From NCBI GenBank assembly GCA_027450145.1, contig DAIDKH010000017.1, forward strand, positions 29,716 to 61,800: DNA of 32,085 bases, given 5' to 3'. Shown piece by piece: positions 1-8,500 of the stretch. This DNA is from Chthonomonadaceae bacterium (GTDB taxonomy: Bacteria > Armatimonadota > Chthonomonadetes > Chthonomonadales > Chthonomonadaceae). The translations under genes were made by a program, and so were the position numbers. Position 1 is the first letter of the stretch, and the number at the start of each line of letters is the position of its first letter. The notes beneath the pieces are model-generated. The model saw only the letters and a list, made by a program, of their open reading frames with translations, was not told where the DNA came from and did no database searches.

Positions 1-873
1 ATAGCCCTCCGGCATCCCCGCTCCTGGAATACCATCAGAAACCAGAATTACCCCGCGGGGTGACTTTGCCTGCACCAGGGCGCCACACACTGCCGGGTGC
101 ACGTGAACGTTGTCCCAAATCAATTCTGCGGTAAGCTCAGGGTGAGTCATTACTGCGCCTACTACTCCGGGTTCTCGGCTGCCCAGTGGCCGCATTGCAT
201 TACAACAGTGCGTTACATGACGTGCCCCCGCGTCGATCGCCAGGCACACCTCATCGTATGTAGCATCGGTATGCCCTATTGAGGGAATAATGCGTAAACT
301 CGACAGCATGCGTGCGAATTCAAGGCCGCCGCTTACCTCCGGCGCGAAGGTAACAATTCGCACAAACGGAAGCAGATCGCCCACCCAGCCTAAAAACGCC
401 TGAGGATCCGGCGGAAGTATGAACTGCTCCGGTTGTGCCCCCTTGCGAACGGGATTAATGTACGGCCCTTCAAGATGAACGCCCAACAAATTCGCACCAT
501 CTCGTCCGTGACGCATAACATTTCGCGCCGCCGACAACACTTCTCTCGTTTGATCCAGCGGTCCCGTTACTGTAGTTGCTAACCAGCTTGTCACGCCGTG
601 TGATAGGAGGTGCTCACCAACGGCAGTGAGCGCCTCCTCCGACCCTTCCATCACGTTTCTGCCAGCACCACCGTGAATGTGTATATCGATAAAACCCGGA
701 ACCACAGTGCACGCGCTCATGTCAACATCCGTGCCGCCCGGACGCATGTCCTGGTTCCAACGCTGTATCTCAACTATGCGGCCATCCTCAATCGCTATTG
801 CAGCCAACGCACGCTCCGCACGCGCATCCGCCACAGTGCCAGCAATGATGCGGAACGTAGTCTCCCTTGCCAT
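1..873 (-). CDS. nagA: N-acetylglucosamine-6-phosphate deacetylase, 5' part (3' end beyond left edge)
   Basis: Translating the minus strand from ATG at 873 gives 291 residues without a stop up to the window edge; full-length NagA is about 380 residues, so roughly 90 are missing. Metal-site and catalytic landmarks of the amidohydrolase family are visible: PGFIDIHIHG (H65, H67), HLEGPYINP (E135), SIGHTDA (H201), VTHCCNAM (H222), and LVSDG with the catalytic Asp at D280, just before the cut. The enzyme removes acetate from GlcNAc-6-phosphate in the cytoplasm, feeding amino-sugar and cell-wall recycling. A GGAG lies 8 bases before the chosen ATG; an in-frame ATG two codons upstream (879) is possible but sits too close to that GGAG. 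It is divergent from the cell-wall 3D protein gene. Identification is firm; only the C-terminus is unseen. Confidence 0.93.
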   Translation of the reverse strand, partial: MARETTFRIIAGTVADARAERALAAIAIEDGRIVEIQRWNQDMRPGGTDVDMSACTVVPGFIDIHIHGGAGRNVMEGSEEALTAVGEHLLSHGVTSWLATTVTGPLDQTREVLSAARNVMRHGRDGANLLGVHLEGPYINPVRKGAQPEQFILPPDPQAFLGWVGDLLPFVRIVTFAPEVSGGLEFARMLSSLRIIPSIGHTDATYDEVCLAIDAGARHVTHCCNAMRPLGSREPGVVGAVMTHPELTAELIWDNVHVHPAVCGALVQAKSPRGVILVSDGIPGAGMPEGY

Positions 874-1181
874 CTCCATTACTCCATACAAACTGTGTTG
901 CTGTTAGATTACCCATCTCCACTACTACAAAACGATATAAAAACCTCCATTTACTCCACGGATTTTTCTGCGTTTAACAGGCAATTATTGACAACAATTA
1001 GTAGCAAGTCAATTATTACCAGATTTTTGTCTACTGTTGCCAACTTGACTTAGCTAGCACACGCTGGTAAACTGCACGTTAGAAGATATACCGTCAGGCA
1101 GTATGGCATGTCTTTCGTTAGCAAATTGGAGCTCTAATGCTCTCTTATGCTGGCAATCTATATGGAAAGGAGGACTGAAAT
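874..1181. other. divergent intergenic region nagA / 3D-protein gene
   Basis: About 300 bases without a gene, AT-rich between about 900 and 1060. It should carry the promoters of both divergent genes. The octamer CAATTATT occurs twice on the plus strand (982-989 and 1010-1017), 28 bp apart and flanking the predicted plus-strand promoter. I see no convincing terminator or structured RNA. Confidence 0.6.
988..1016 (+). promoter_or_regulatory. predicted sigma70-type promoter of the 3D-protein/rsmA genes
   Basis: A perfect -35 box TTGACA (988-993), a 17-base spacer and an AATTAT -10 box (1011-1016, 4 of 6 matches). This would start transcription near 1023 and leave a leader of about 160 nt before the ATG at 1182. 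Confidence 0.4.
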
Positions 1182-1868
1182 ATGTCCCGCATTCCAGCAG
1201 CGCGAAGCGGAGCTTTTGTCTCTCTGCTCTCTGCGTTAGCAATTGCGGCCCCGGTATTATCTCCGGCAGGCCCTCCCCCGCAACACCCTGCCACAACACA
1301 AAATAAGAAACTGGTAAAGGCATCCGCGGTTACGTCCTCTGCGAACGTAATCACAGTGAAGCAAACATTCAGGTTTCCAGTCATTGTTCATCACTCATCT
1401 AATCTTCGTATCGGCAGTTCGCGAATACTGAGAGCTGGAAGTGATGGCCTGGAATTAGTGACTTACCAGGTAACCTCCAAAAGCAGCGGCGTCGTTGGGC
1501 GCAAACAGTTATCTGTTCGCATCTTACGACATTCCACACCTGAAATCGTTCAGGTTGGTATGGCCGCAAGGCTTCCCTCTCGTGGGTATTTTTCAGGCCG
1601 CAAGGTTATTACCATGATCGCAACCAAGTATTATGGCGTCAATGGTAGAACCTACTCTGGCCTTCGCGGCACATATGGAATTGTTGCCGTAGATCCCCGT
1701 GTTATTCCATTGGGCACACGCCTCTTCATCGACGGGTATGGTTACGCCGTTGCAGCAGACACCGGTGGAGCTATTAAGGGGAACCGAATCGACCTCTGCG
1801 TAGATAGAAACCATCCCGCAAGCCACGTTCCCGATAAGGGCCCCGTGCGTGTGCACATTCTCAACTAA
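1182..1868 (+). CDS. secreted G5/3D-domain cell-wall protein (YabE-like)
   Basis: 228 residues. The ATG is preceded by AAAGGAGG at 1166-1173 with 8-base spacing, which fixes the start. Residues 10-30 form a hydrophobic secretion signal. Residues about 55-128 look like a G5-type domain, ending in EIVQVG. Residues about 142-227 are a 3D (double-psi beta-barrel) domain: [20 protein letters not shown], then [16 protein letters not shown], with the three aspartates D171, D193 and D204 that name the family. Such domains occur in Firmicutes YabE/YuiC and resemble the lytic transglycosylase MltA core, so a peptidoglycan-remodelling role outside the cytoplasmic membrane is inferred. The stop is 3 bp before rsmA. 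In Bacillus, yabE lies just upstream of rnmV-rsmA, so the neighbourhood supports the call. Confidence 0.85.
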   Translation: MSRIPAARSGAFVSLLSALAIAAPVLSPAGPPPQHPATTQNKKLVKASAVTSSANVITVKQTFRFPVIVHHSSNLRIGSSRILRAGSDGLELVTYQVTSKSSGVVGRKQLSVRILRHSTPEIVQVGMAARLPSRGYFSGRKVITMIATKYYGVNGRTYSGLRGTYGIVAVDPRVIPLGTRLFIDGYGYAVAADTGGAIKGNRIDLCVDRNHPASHVPDKGPVRVHILN

Positions 1869-1871
1869 TCC

Positions 1872-2849
1872 TTGCTGCTGGCAGCCAACCACGGTGCAAC
1901 TGCCAGCAGATGGTACCAGGTCATAGAACTCCCAGACATTACTTCACCATCGTACGTCACCAAAATACTACGTGATCGCAACATACGCTTACAGAAGCGA
2001 CTAGGACAGAACTTCCTAATTGACCGAAACACGCGAGACCGAATTGCTCGTGCGGCGAAAATGGATGTCGATCTACCGGTATTGGAAATTGGAACGGGTT
2101 TGGGCGCGCTAACTGCCGCGCTTTCGCAACAGTCACGTTGGGTCACGAGCATTGAGATCGATACCCGTTTAGTCGAACCGCTTCAGGAGACGCTTGCTCC
2201 TTATAACAACGTGAGCCTCATTTCCGCTGACTTTATGCATATGGATGTGCCAAGGGTTCTTGACCAGGCATTCGGTGAAGAAAAGGGTATCGTTGCAGCT
2301 AATATTCCGTACTACATCACCACACCAATCCTGGAAAAACTGCTGGCGCATAGGAGACGCATTGCCCGTATCGTACTGTTGGTGCAACAGGAAGTCGCCC
2401 GACGAGTCGTTGCCCCTGCTGGATCCGACGATTACGGCTCACTTTCGCTATTTGTGCAGTTTCAGGCGGAAGCAGTAATCGCAGGCGAAGTTCCCCCAAC
2501 TGTGTTCCTGCCACAACCGGAGGTCAAATCGGCAATACTGGTACTCACACCATCTGAACGGGGAACGGTGCCGGTACGCAATGAAAACCGTCTATTTCAA
2601 ATTGTACGCGCCGCGTTTGGGCAGCGGCGTAAAACCGTACTCAACGCACTCATGCGTGCCCCGGCCTCATTTGCGCTTGGGCTAGGCATGGATGATAGAG
2701 AACGAATTGAAGAGCTACTAAATAGATGCGGTATCCGACCGGAGCGCCGCGGCGAGACCATCACACTGCAGGAGTACGCTATCCTCGCGGATGCTTGGCC
2801 TGAGCCACCTCCTGCAGTGAATACCAACGGTGTTACCGGCGCGCCGTAA
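1872..2849 (+). CDS. rsmA: 16S rRNA (adenine1518-N6/adenine1519-N6)-dimethyltransferase
   Basis: 325 residues from a TTG at 1872; no ATG, GTG or other TTG occurs in frame before the conserved core, so TTG is the only reasonable start. There is no clear ribosome-binding site, and the start lies 3 bp after the stop of the 3D gene, so translation is probably coupled. Landmarks are KRLGQNFLID (about 42-51), SAM motif I EIGTGLG (72-78) and the NIPYYIT catalytic motif (144-150), then a C-terminal helical domain with FGQRRKTVLNAL. The enzyme dimethylates two adjacent adenines near the 3' end of 16S rRNA during small-subunit maturation. The length is typical plus a longer N-terminal lead of about 25 residues. 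The 3' end overlaps a small convergent gene. Confidence 0.95.
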   Translation: MLLAANHGATASRWYQVIELPDITSPSYVTKILRDRNIRLQKRLGQNFLIDRNTRDRIARAAKMDVDLPVLEIGTGLGALTAALSQQSRWVTSIEIDTRLVEPLQETLAPYNNVSLISADFMHMDVPRVLDQAFGEEKGIVAANIPYYITTPILEKLLAHRRRIARIVLLVQQEVARRVVAPAGSDDYGSLSLFVQFQAEAVIAGEVPPTVFLPQPEVKSAILVLTPSERGTVPVRNENRLFQIVRAAFGQRRKTVLNALMRAPASFALGLGMDDRERIEELLNRCGIRPERRGETITLQEYAILADAWPEPPPAVNTNGVTGAP

Positions 2850-3045
2850 CGGCACTGCTCTGCATAACCGCTGGCTGCACATTCACACTTCGTGACCCGC
2901 CATGTTGCTGCCACAATATAAGACAAACCGGACCGCTCACCGAAAGGACTATGGCAACCATTAATGCCACAATGATCCTATCGAGAAACTGTATTGCCGA
3001 TCTTCGTCGGTTTCGTGCACACTCGGCTTCTATGTTCCAGTTCAT
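2833..3045 (-). CDS. small single-span membrane protein, unknown function
   Basis: I do not recognise this 70-residue protein. It starts MNWNIEAECARNRRRS, with a basic cluster, followed by one hydrophobic segment of about 25 residues (IIVALMVAIVLSVSGPVCLI) and a short hydrophilic tail, so an N-in single-pass protein is predicted. The chosen ATG (3045) has AGAAGGA about 8 bases upstream; a second ATG at 3054 falls directly on that site and is less likely. The gene is convergent with rsmA and overlaps its last 17 bases. It could be a chance reading frame; the ribosome-binding site and clean membrane segment argue for a real gene. Confidence 0.5.
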   Translation of the reverse strand: MNWNIEAECARNRRRSAIQFLDRIIVALMVAIVLSVSGPVCLILWQQHGGSRSVNVQPAVMQSSAVTARR

Positions 3046-3380
3046 GTTCACCATCCTTCTCGAGACTAACTATTCGTGAATGCAACGGTTGGATTATTCC
3101 CCGACCAAAACAGTCGCCGCACTGCACCATTCACTAGGTTTTAGCTGAACCATGGCAAATAGCCGCACATCGGACATAAAACGCGAGGATCTCCACTTCC
3201 ACGATTAAGTACACCACGAGGACAGATTAAACATTGAAATACGGGGCGAGAGGGAATTGCCAGGCAAGTCCCCGCGGTGACTGGTGGGCGATGATAATGC
3301 CGAAACTATGACCTAAGAGGCAAACGCATTTAAGGGGTTGACCGCTAGCAATAGGCCGTGGTACACTTAAGACGTTTATC
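3046..3380. other. intergenic region before tRNA-Arg, with a weak hairpin candidate
   Basis: No gene. One nested inverted repeat: CGGGG (3242-3246) pairs with CCCCG (3270-3274) and encloses TTGCC-A-GGCAA (3257-3267). Its identity is unknown. The tRNA-Arg promoter lies at the right end. Confidence 0.4.
3338..3367 (+). promoter_or_regulatory. promoter of tRNA-Arg
   Basis: TTGACC (3338-3343), an 18-base spacer and TACACT (3362-3367). The predicted start is about 7 bases before the tRNA 5' end, the usual spacing for a stable-RNA promoter. Confidence 0.6.
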
Positions 3381-3453
3381 GCGTCTGTAGCTCAGCGGAT
3401 AGAGCACCAGTCTTCGGAACTGGGTGTCGGGCGTTCAAATCGCTCCAGACGCA
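3381..3453 (+). tRNA. tRNA-Arg (anticodon TCG)
   Basis: A complete 73-nt cloverleaf. The acceptor GCGTCTG pairs with CAGACGC; the D arm is GCTCAGCGGATAGAGC; the anticodon stem CCAGT/ACTGG encloses the loop CTTCGGA, giving anticodon TCG (reads CGA); the variable loop is GTGTC; the T arm is GGGCG-TTCAAAT-CGCTC; the discriminator is A. The 3' CCA is not encoded. It is convergent with the tRNA-Met gene 138 bp away. Confidence 0.95.
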
Positions 3454-3591
3454 TCCCCGCATTTATGCCTCAATGAACCGATGCTTGGCTACTGTTTGGT
3501 AGATACAATTCGCCACTACTAGTTTAATACCTGGAATATTGGGAGAGGTGTACAAACGCACGAGGATGATTCTACCACTGACTTCTTAAAA

Positions 3592-3663
3592 TGGGCCCAG
3601 GAGGATTCGAACCTCCAACCAACCAGTTATGAGCCGGGCGCTCTGCCGTTGAGCTATGGGCCC
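3592..3663 (-). tRNA. tRNA-Met (anticodon CAT, elongator type)
   Basis: A 72-nt cloverleaf on the minus strand. The acceptor GGGCCCA pairs with TGGGCCC; the D arm is GCTCAACGGCAGAGC; the anticodon loop CTCATAA gives CAT; the T arm is GGAGG-TTCGAAT-CCTCC; the discriminator is A; no CCA is encoded. The first acceptor pair is G-C and the anticodon stem lacks three G-C pairs, so it is not the initiator. A lysidine-modified tRNA-Ile2 also has CAT and cannot be excluded by eye, but the acceptor/D-arm opening fits elongator Met better. Confidence 0.9.
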
Positions 3664-3676
3664 CGGTGCAGTACGA

Positions 3677-3705
3677 AGTGTACCTTCCAGGCGACAGATT
3701 GTCAA
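3677..3705 (-). promoter_or_regulatory. promoter of tRNA-Met
   Basis: On the minus strand: perfect TTGACA (3705-3700), a 17-base spacer and TACACT (3682-3677), with a predicted start near 3670, about 7 bases before the tRNA. This is the best promoter match in the window. Confidence 0.7.
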
Positions 3706-3740
3706 GCAAGAAGTCCTGTTGCCATTCCCAAGAGACGCCT

Positions 3741-3786
3741 ATGTGTGCTGCAGCCCATCATTCACCAGTTAGGCAGCAGCACACAT
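3741..3786. repeat. 11-bp perfect inverted repeat downstream of the GH10 gene
   Basis: ATGTGTGCTGC (3741-3751) and GCAGCACACAT (3776-3786) are perfect reverse complements around a 24-base loop. It lies between the GH10 stop and the tRNA-Met promoter. No T-run follows on either strand, so it is not a classical intrinsic terminator; a 3'-end hairpin of the GH10 mRNA is plausible. Confidence 0.55.
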
Positions 3787-3824
3787 CGTTTAAATTACAC
3801 ACAACCTTGTTAGGCTATGGGCCG

Positions 3825-4913
3825 TTACTTATTGCCACTCGTTTGATCAACGCGCGGAGGTGGGTTTTGGAACGCCTTGTACAGCGCCCAGTAGCAGGGC
3901 TTTGGCTGATAGTTGGCGTCAAACGGCAGCCCATTCGCGGGAAACAGCCATGAATGCTTGTCGGTGTATCCCCACATGAATAGGGCCTGACAATTGGGAT
4001 CTGCCAGACAGATGTTCGCAATTTTGGAGTAGATTTCAGCCTGCAGCTTCCAATCCGGGTGCGCACCATCGGTACCGCAGTCCAATTCGGTCACCTGCCA
4101 CTTAAACCCGGCGGCATCCACCGCTGCTGTGTTAGCGGCGTTTAAAATGCTCTGGGGCCACCTCGTATTTTCATGGCACTGAAAACCAATGCCGTCTATT
4201 GGCACGTTCTTGTTTTTAAGAGCGACAAGGTAGGCAAGCATTCCGTTGAACTTTGGGCCCGGGCTCTCGGTACCAAAATCGTTGTAGTACAGCTGTGCAC
4301 CGGGATCTGCCTCATGAGCCCACCTGAAGATATTCGCCATGTATTTATCACGGCCCAGATGCTCGTACCAAAAGTCATGTATCAGTTTGCCCTTGCCATC
4401 AAAGCATTCGTTGGTAACATCCCAGTACTTCACAACGTCGGCGTACCGTTTCATCCTGGCAAAGATATACTTTTTCACCATAGCCTTTATCTGTGCGTTA
4501 GTGAATGTCGTGTGAATTCCGTCAGGAGTAATCCAGTGTGGTATGGCCTTGTTGTACACCAGCACGTGCCCACGCATCACCATGTGATTTGCGCGAGCAA
4601 GGTTTGCCACGGCATCCGCGCCGCTGTTGTCTATGATGGGTGTACCAGTGAGAGGATCCCCTTTCCAGCCTGTGAACGAGTACATCTTTAGCTCATTTTC
4701 GCAGCCTGTAATATTGAACTCCCGTATGGCAGTATTTGCATATTTTGAACCAGCCGGCAGATTCTTCAGGTAGGTTCCATTTAGTTCGGAGCCAATGAGA
4801 AGTTGGCTTGCACCCGGAAGATTTTTTAAACCAACAGACTGTTGTGCTTTAGACGCAATCGATAACCCAGGCAGCAGTACAGCCGCAACCAAGCCAATCG
4901 CTAACCGTTTCAC
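3825..4913 (-). CDS. secreted GH10 family endo-beta-1,4-xylanase-like enzyme
   Basis: 362 residues from GTG at 4913. AGGAGG lies 11 bases upstream of this GTG, and starting here puts a clean signal peptide at the very N-terminus (MKRLAIGLVAAVLLPGLSIA, cleavage after SKA at about residue 23). An upstream in-frame GTG (4949) would add 12 residues before it, including codons over the ribosome-binding site. GH10 landmarks are RGHVLVYNKAIPHW, YWDVTNECF with acid/base Glu169, YYNDFG, IGFQCHE, and VTELD with nucleophile Glu276, in the order and spacing of the (beta/alpha)8 barrel. The protein is a single catalytic domain without a carbohydrate-binding module. It should cleave xylan or a related plant glycan outside the cytoplasm. 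The W of the usual GHxLxW motif is Y here. Divergent from the small gene at 5271. Confidence 0.92.
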   Translation of the reverse strand: MKRLAIGLVAAVLLPGLSIASKAQQSVGLKNLPGASQLLIGSELNGTYLKNLPAGSKYANTAIREFNITGCENELKMYSFTGWKGDPLTGTPIIDNSGADAVANLARANHMVMRGHVLVYNKAIPHWITPDGIHTTFTNAQIKAMVKKYIFARMKRYADVVKYWDVTNECFDGKGKLIHDFWYEHLGRDKYMANIFRWAHEADPGAQLYYNDFGTESPGPKFNGMLAYLVALKNKNVPIDGIGFQCHENTRWPQSILNAANTAAVDAAGFKWQVTELDCGTDGAHPDWKLQAEIYSKIANICLADPNCQALFMWGYTDKHSWLFPANGLPFDANYQPKPCYWALYKAFQNPPPRVDQTSGNK

Positions 4914-4972
4914 TTTAGTCGCAACCTCCTCTTGTTGAGTAGGATTCACTGTTCGAGATCCTATACTAAGGA

Positions 4973-4978
4973 ATTATA
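4973..4978 (-). promoter_or_regulatory. -10 box of the GH10 gene promoter
   Basis: A perfect TATAAT on the minus strand about 60 bases before the start codon. No good -35 is seen at 16-18 bases, so an activator or extended contact may be needed. Confidence 0.35.
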
Positions 4979-5178
4979 TCCGTCTATGCGCGGCTTTAGT
5001 TCATGCTTTAACGTTATTTTAGCGGTATTTTGCCACTATAGACAACTTTTATGCCTTTAATATCATCTGGAACAGATGGTAATTAGAGGAAGTTAGCCGC
5101 CAATTGGGGGTTATTGTTAGTGTTGCCACCACAGGGAAAATGGGTGAAATTACTCGACTTTTGGATACGAACGGGAAA

Positions 5179-5184
5179 TATAAT
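5179..5184 (+). promoter_or_regulatory. -10 box of the small basic protein promoter
   Basis: A perfect TATAAT on the plus strand, with a poor TCGACT-like -35 about 19 bases upstream (5154-5159). The implied leader is about 80 nt. Confidence 0.35.
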
Positions 5185-5270
5185 AAATAGTGCCAGATTA
5201 GTTAGGTAAGTGCGAGCGAATGTAGCCATCGACAGAATGGTAATTGGCGCCAGAAAGGTGGTATTGCCCG

Positions 5271-5510
5271 ATGCGAAGAGGATTTATACGTAAACCCTCC
5301 ATTACGAAGCGAATTGCGGCTCGAACGTCATGGAAGCGGTACGTGCGTCATAACCTGGGTTTTAAAGCGCCACGAGGTTACGGCTGGATTACAAACCCCA
5401 AAAGGGCCATGTATAACAAAATCTACTACCGCACAAGTCGAGGATGCATGGTGATACCGGTTGTGTTGCTTGCAATATTGCTTGCCGCCACAAATCTACA
5501 CGGATACTAA
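5271..5510 (+). CDS. small basic protein with C-terminal hydrophobic tail, unknown function
   Basis: 79 residues from ATG 5271; AAAGGTGG (5254-5261) lies 9 bases upstream, favouring this start over an in-frame TTG at 5244. The N-terminal 55 residues are very rich in Arg, Lys and Tyr, with segments such as FIRKPSITKRIAART, GYGWITNPKRAMYNKIYY and RTSRG. The last about 20 residues are hydrophobic (MVIPVVLLAILLAATNLHGY), so the protein is likely tail-anchored or attached to the membrane by its C-terminus. The pattern of kPs-aRT-GYGwI-nPk-A-YNK-Y-rT resembles short uncharacterised proteins I recall from Gram-positive and phage genomes, but I cannot confirm that without a search. It is convergent with the helicase gene, 31 bp apart. 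Function unknown. Confidence 0.7.
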   Translation: MRRGFIRKPSITKRIAARTSWKRYVRHNLGFKAPRGYGWITNPKRAMYNKIYYRTSRGCMVIPVVLLAILLAATNLHGY

Positions 5511-5541
5511 CTCATCACTATGGATTGCCGGCTTAAAATCC

Positions 5542-8500
5542 CTAGATCCTCAGCAATCGACACAACGTAGGCTGCAAACGCGCAGGTATTGCATGTTCAA
5601 GCTCCAAGGTGATTGACATTGGCCTACTACCCTTGTGGCTGACATAATGTGCTGGTCCAAGATACCAGTAAGGCACGGTTCGGTTGTTTCTCGCCTTAAA
5701 ATCGCGTACCGCCAACAGAAGAGTCGTAGGCTTTTCACTCTTCTGCTGATATCGCCTGCCCGTGGTGCTCTCAGGCGAGGTGGTTGACTGAGATTGCCAG
5801 TGGAAAAGCTTATCGTCTATTGCATAGTCCTGGTACATGGTAGTAGGAGAGTATTCGTCTTCCGTCTTGTTTAGCGTTACAAAGAGCAGATCATAATGAT
5901 GGACCTGGTTATAGTACACTCCCTCTCTAACTTCCTTGGGGTTTGCAAGCGTCCAGGCGCCCAAGCCAGCGAGCAATTCGTCGCGAGAGTAGCGCGCATG
6001 CAACTCCAATGCGCTCGGGAAGGATAGACTGACTTGGGGAGGTTCTTCCACCACTAAATCTAATCGCAAGCCTAATAATTCGTGTAACTCCCACAAGAGC
6101 TCAGGATTAGCGCGCAACGTGGCTGCGGCCTCTTCGGCGGACCCAGGCTGCCTGTCACCAAATAGTGAGGCAAAAAGCATATTGAGCGAATAGGCCAGAA
6201 GCGGGTCCTCGTCGTGCATCGCGTCTGTTGTAATCGTCCGAAGCCAGTTGAGTAGACGCTTTAGGTGTGCAGGCCCATCCAGGTGAACGAGCCTGCTAAA
6301 CCCGTCCTCCAGTCGCCTGGCTGTCGCTGTGCGTGTTAGATCCCGCGAAAACGCCTTGTCCTTTGCCCAAGTCCATCCGTGGTTATTCCGATAGACGGTC
6401 TCGAGATTAATTCCGTGGTGCTCCACGAATGCACCTAAAGATAGCGGTTTACCAGTATCGTGTTCAAATGACCGGATCAGTTCTGGGAGACCTCGCATGC
6501 TAAGCGACATTTCGATGTTACGCAGTACATGCTCCATTGCCTGACGGTCTAATTTAATAGAGCAACCCGACGGCAGGTAAGGCAGGCCGTGTTTAAAGTC
6601 TTTAGGCAGCGAAGAAACCGGACGTCCGGTTAAGGCGGCAAAACGCGCGCCGAATCTGAAGTTTCTATTGGCATCACCGATAAAATCAAGCACCGTTAGG
6701 CACTCTTTTTGACGGCTGTGACGAAGACCACGGCCCAATTGTTGAAGAAACACAGTCAGGCTCTCTGTCGGCCTTAGGAATAGCACGGTGTCCACTTCCG
6801 GAATATCTACGCCCTCATTAAACAGATCTACTACAAACAGAAAATTAACTTCACCATTACGTAACTGCTTGCGCAATTCAGCGCGATCCTCACGAGGTGT
6901 ATTCGCAGAGAGTGCTGCCGATGCAATACCCGAACGCGTGAAATAGTCGGCCATAAACTGAGCGTGACGTACCGAAGCGCAGAAACCCAGTCCACGTGCG
7001 CGATGGGGATCTAACAGCTTGTCACGCACCTCACGAACTACAAGTCCGGCACGTTCGATATTGTCGTCTAGAAGCATGCAGAGTTCATTGGGATCGTAAC
7101 GACCCGAAACCCATCGCACGTTGCTAAAATTGACTGCATCGGTGATGCCGAAATACTGAAAAGGGACGAGCAGACCGCGGTTGATTGCGGTAAACAGCCT
7201 AAGTTCAGCAGCAATTCTGCCACCAAAATAGTGAAGAATATCCAGGTTGTCGTGGCGCTCGGGAGTAGCGGTGAGTCCTAATAGGATCTTAGGCTCAAAG
7301 TGCTCTAGAAGCTTGCGGTAGGTGTCCGCGGCTGCGTGGTGGAACTCGTCCACGACGATATAGTCATAGAACGTAGGAGGTAATTGATTGGCTATTTTCC
7401 TTGTGTTAAAGCTCTGAATAGACATAAACACGTGATCAAAACTGTCAGCCGAGTTACCGCCTACCATTAGCTCACCGAAATTGTAATCTTGTAATATGCG
7501 CCGAAAGCAGTCGCGGCTCTGCTGTAAAATCTCCTCCCGATGAGCTACAAATAGTAACCGCGGCCGCCTCGTCTGAGCGTAACTCTTATAGTCGAATGCC
7601 GCAATTACTGTCTTACCGGTACCCGTTGCAGCAACTACTAAGTTGCGCGAATGGTTATGAATGGTCCGTTCGGCATGCAAGCGATCCAAAACTTCCTGTT
7701 GAAAGGGGTATGGACGAATATCAAACTGAAAGTCGGCCTCGTACTCAGTTCCACGGTGTTGCTCGCGAACAAGGGCCTTGCTAAGGTGCTTGGAATCCGC
7801 AGCTACATAGTGCGTCATCCCTTCTGAACGCCAATAAGATTCAAACGTGCCTAACAGCTTGTCCCATAAATGTGGAGATTCACTTTGACTTATGCGTGTA
7901 TTCCATTCCAGACCATCCGTCAACGCCGCACTAGAGATATTCGATGAACCTACATAGGCAGTACCGTATCCGCTGTCACGATGAAACAGATATGCCTTAG
8001 CATGAAGCCTAGTGCTTCGCGTATCATACGAAACGCGGACTTCTGCAGAAGGTAGGTTCGTGAGCATAGTAACGGCTCGTTCGTCAGTCGCCCCCATATA
8101 AGTCGTCGTTATTACTCGCAATGCAGGCTCTGGTAAATGGCGATGAGCTTCACAAAATGCTTGTAACTCGTGCTTGATGAGCCGCAGACCACTCCACTTC
8201 ACAAATGCACATAAAATATCGACGCGGTCAGCAGACTGTAATTCTTGTGCCAACAGAGTCGCTAACGACGGATCAATTGAGGAGCCAGTTAAAAGGTCGC
8301 CTTGGCTTAATCCCAACGATGGCCGCGGACGCGAAGTACTGCCGCGTTCACGGATTTCTATCAGTTTGTTTTCTGTAAAAGCGTTTGGTGGTCCAGCATG
8401 GCCCGCCATAACACTGGGTAGCAGGCCAATAATGTGGTTAGCAGCCTCCAACTGGTTTTGGAGACGATTCGTGGATGGCAGGGATGCAAGAGCGGTCTCC

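Larger units (their letters stand above)
4914..5270. other. divergent intergenic region GH10 / small basic protein
   Basis: About 360 bases, AT-rich, no gene. It holds divergent -10 boxes listed separately. Apart from these I see no strong hairpin or repeat. Confidence 0.6.

Noticed and set aside
610-1053. 147-codon open frame on the plus strand
   Set aside because: Mostly antisense to nagA, which has clear catalytic motifs; the rest lies in an AT-rich promoter region.
3242-3360. Possible FMN-type or other riboswitch
   Set aside because: Some GC-rich words look similar, but the conserved core is not there and the downstream gene is a tRNA.
4173-4691. 172-codon open frame on the plus strand
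   Set aside because: Antisense to the GH10 gene, whose catalytic motifs are intact.
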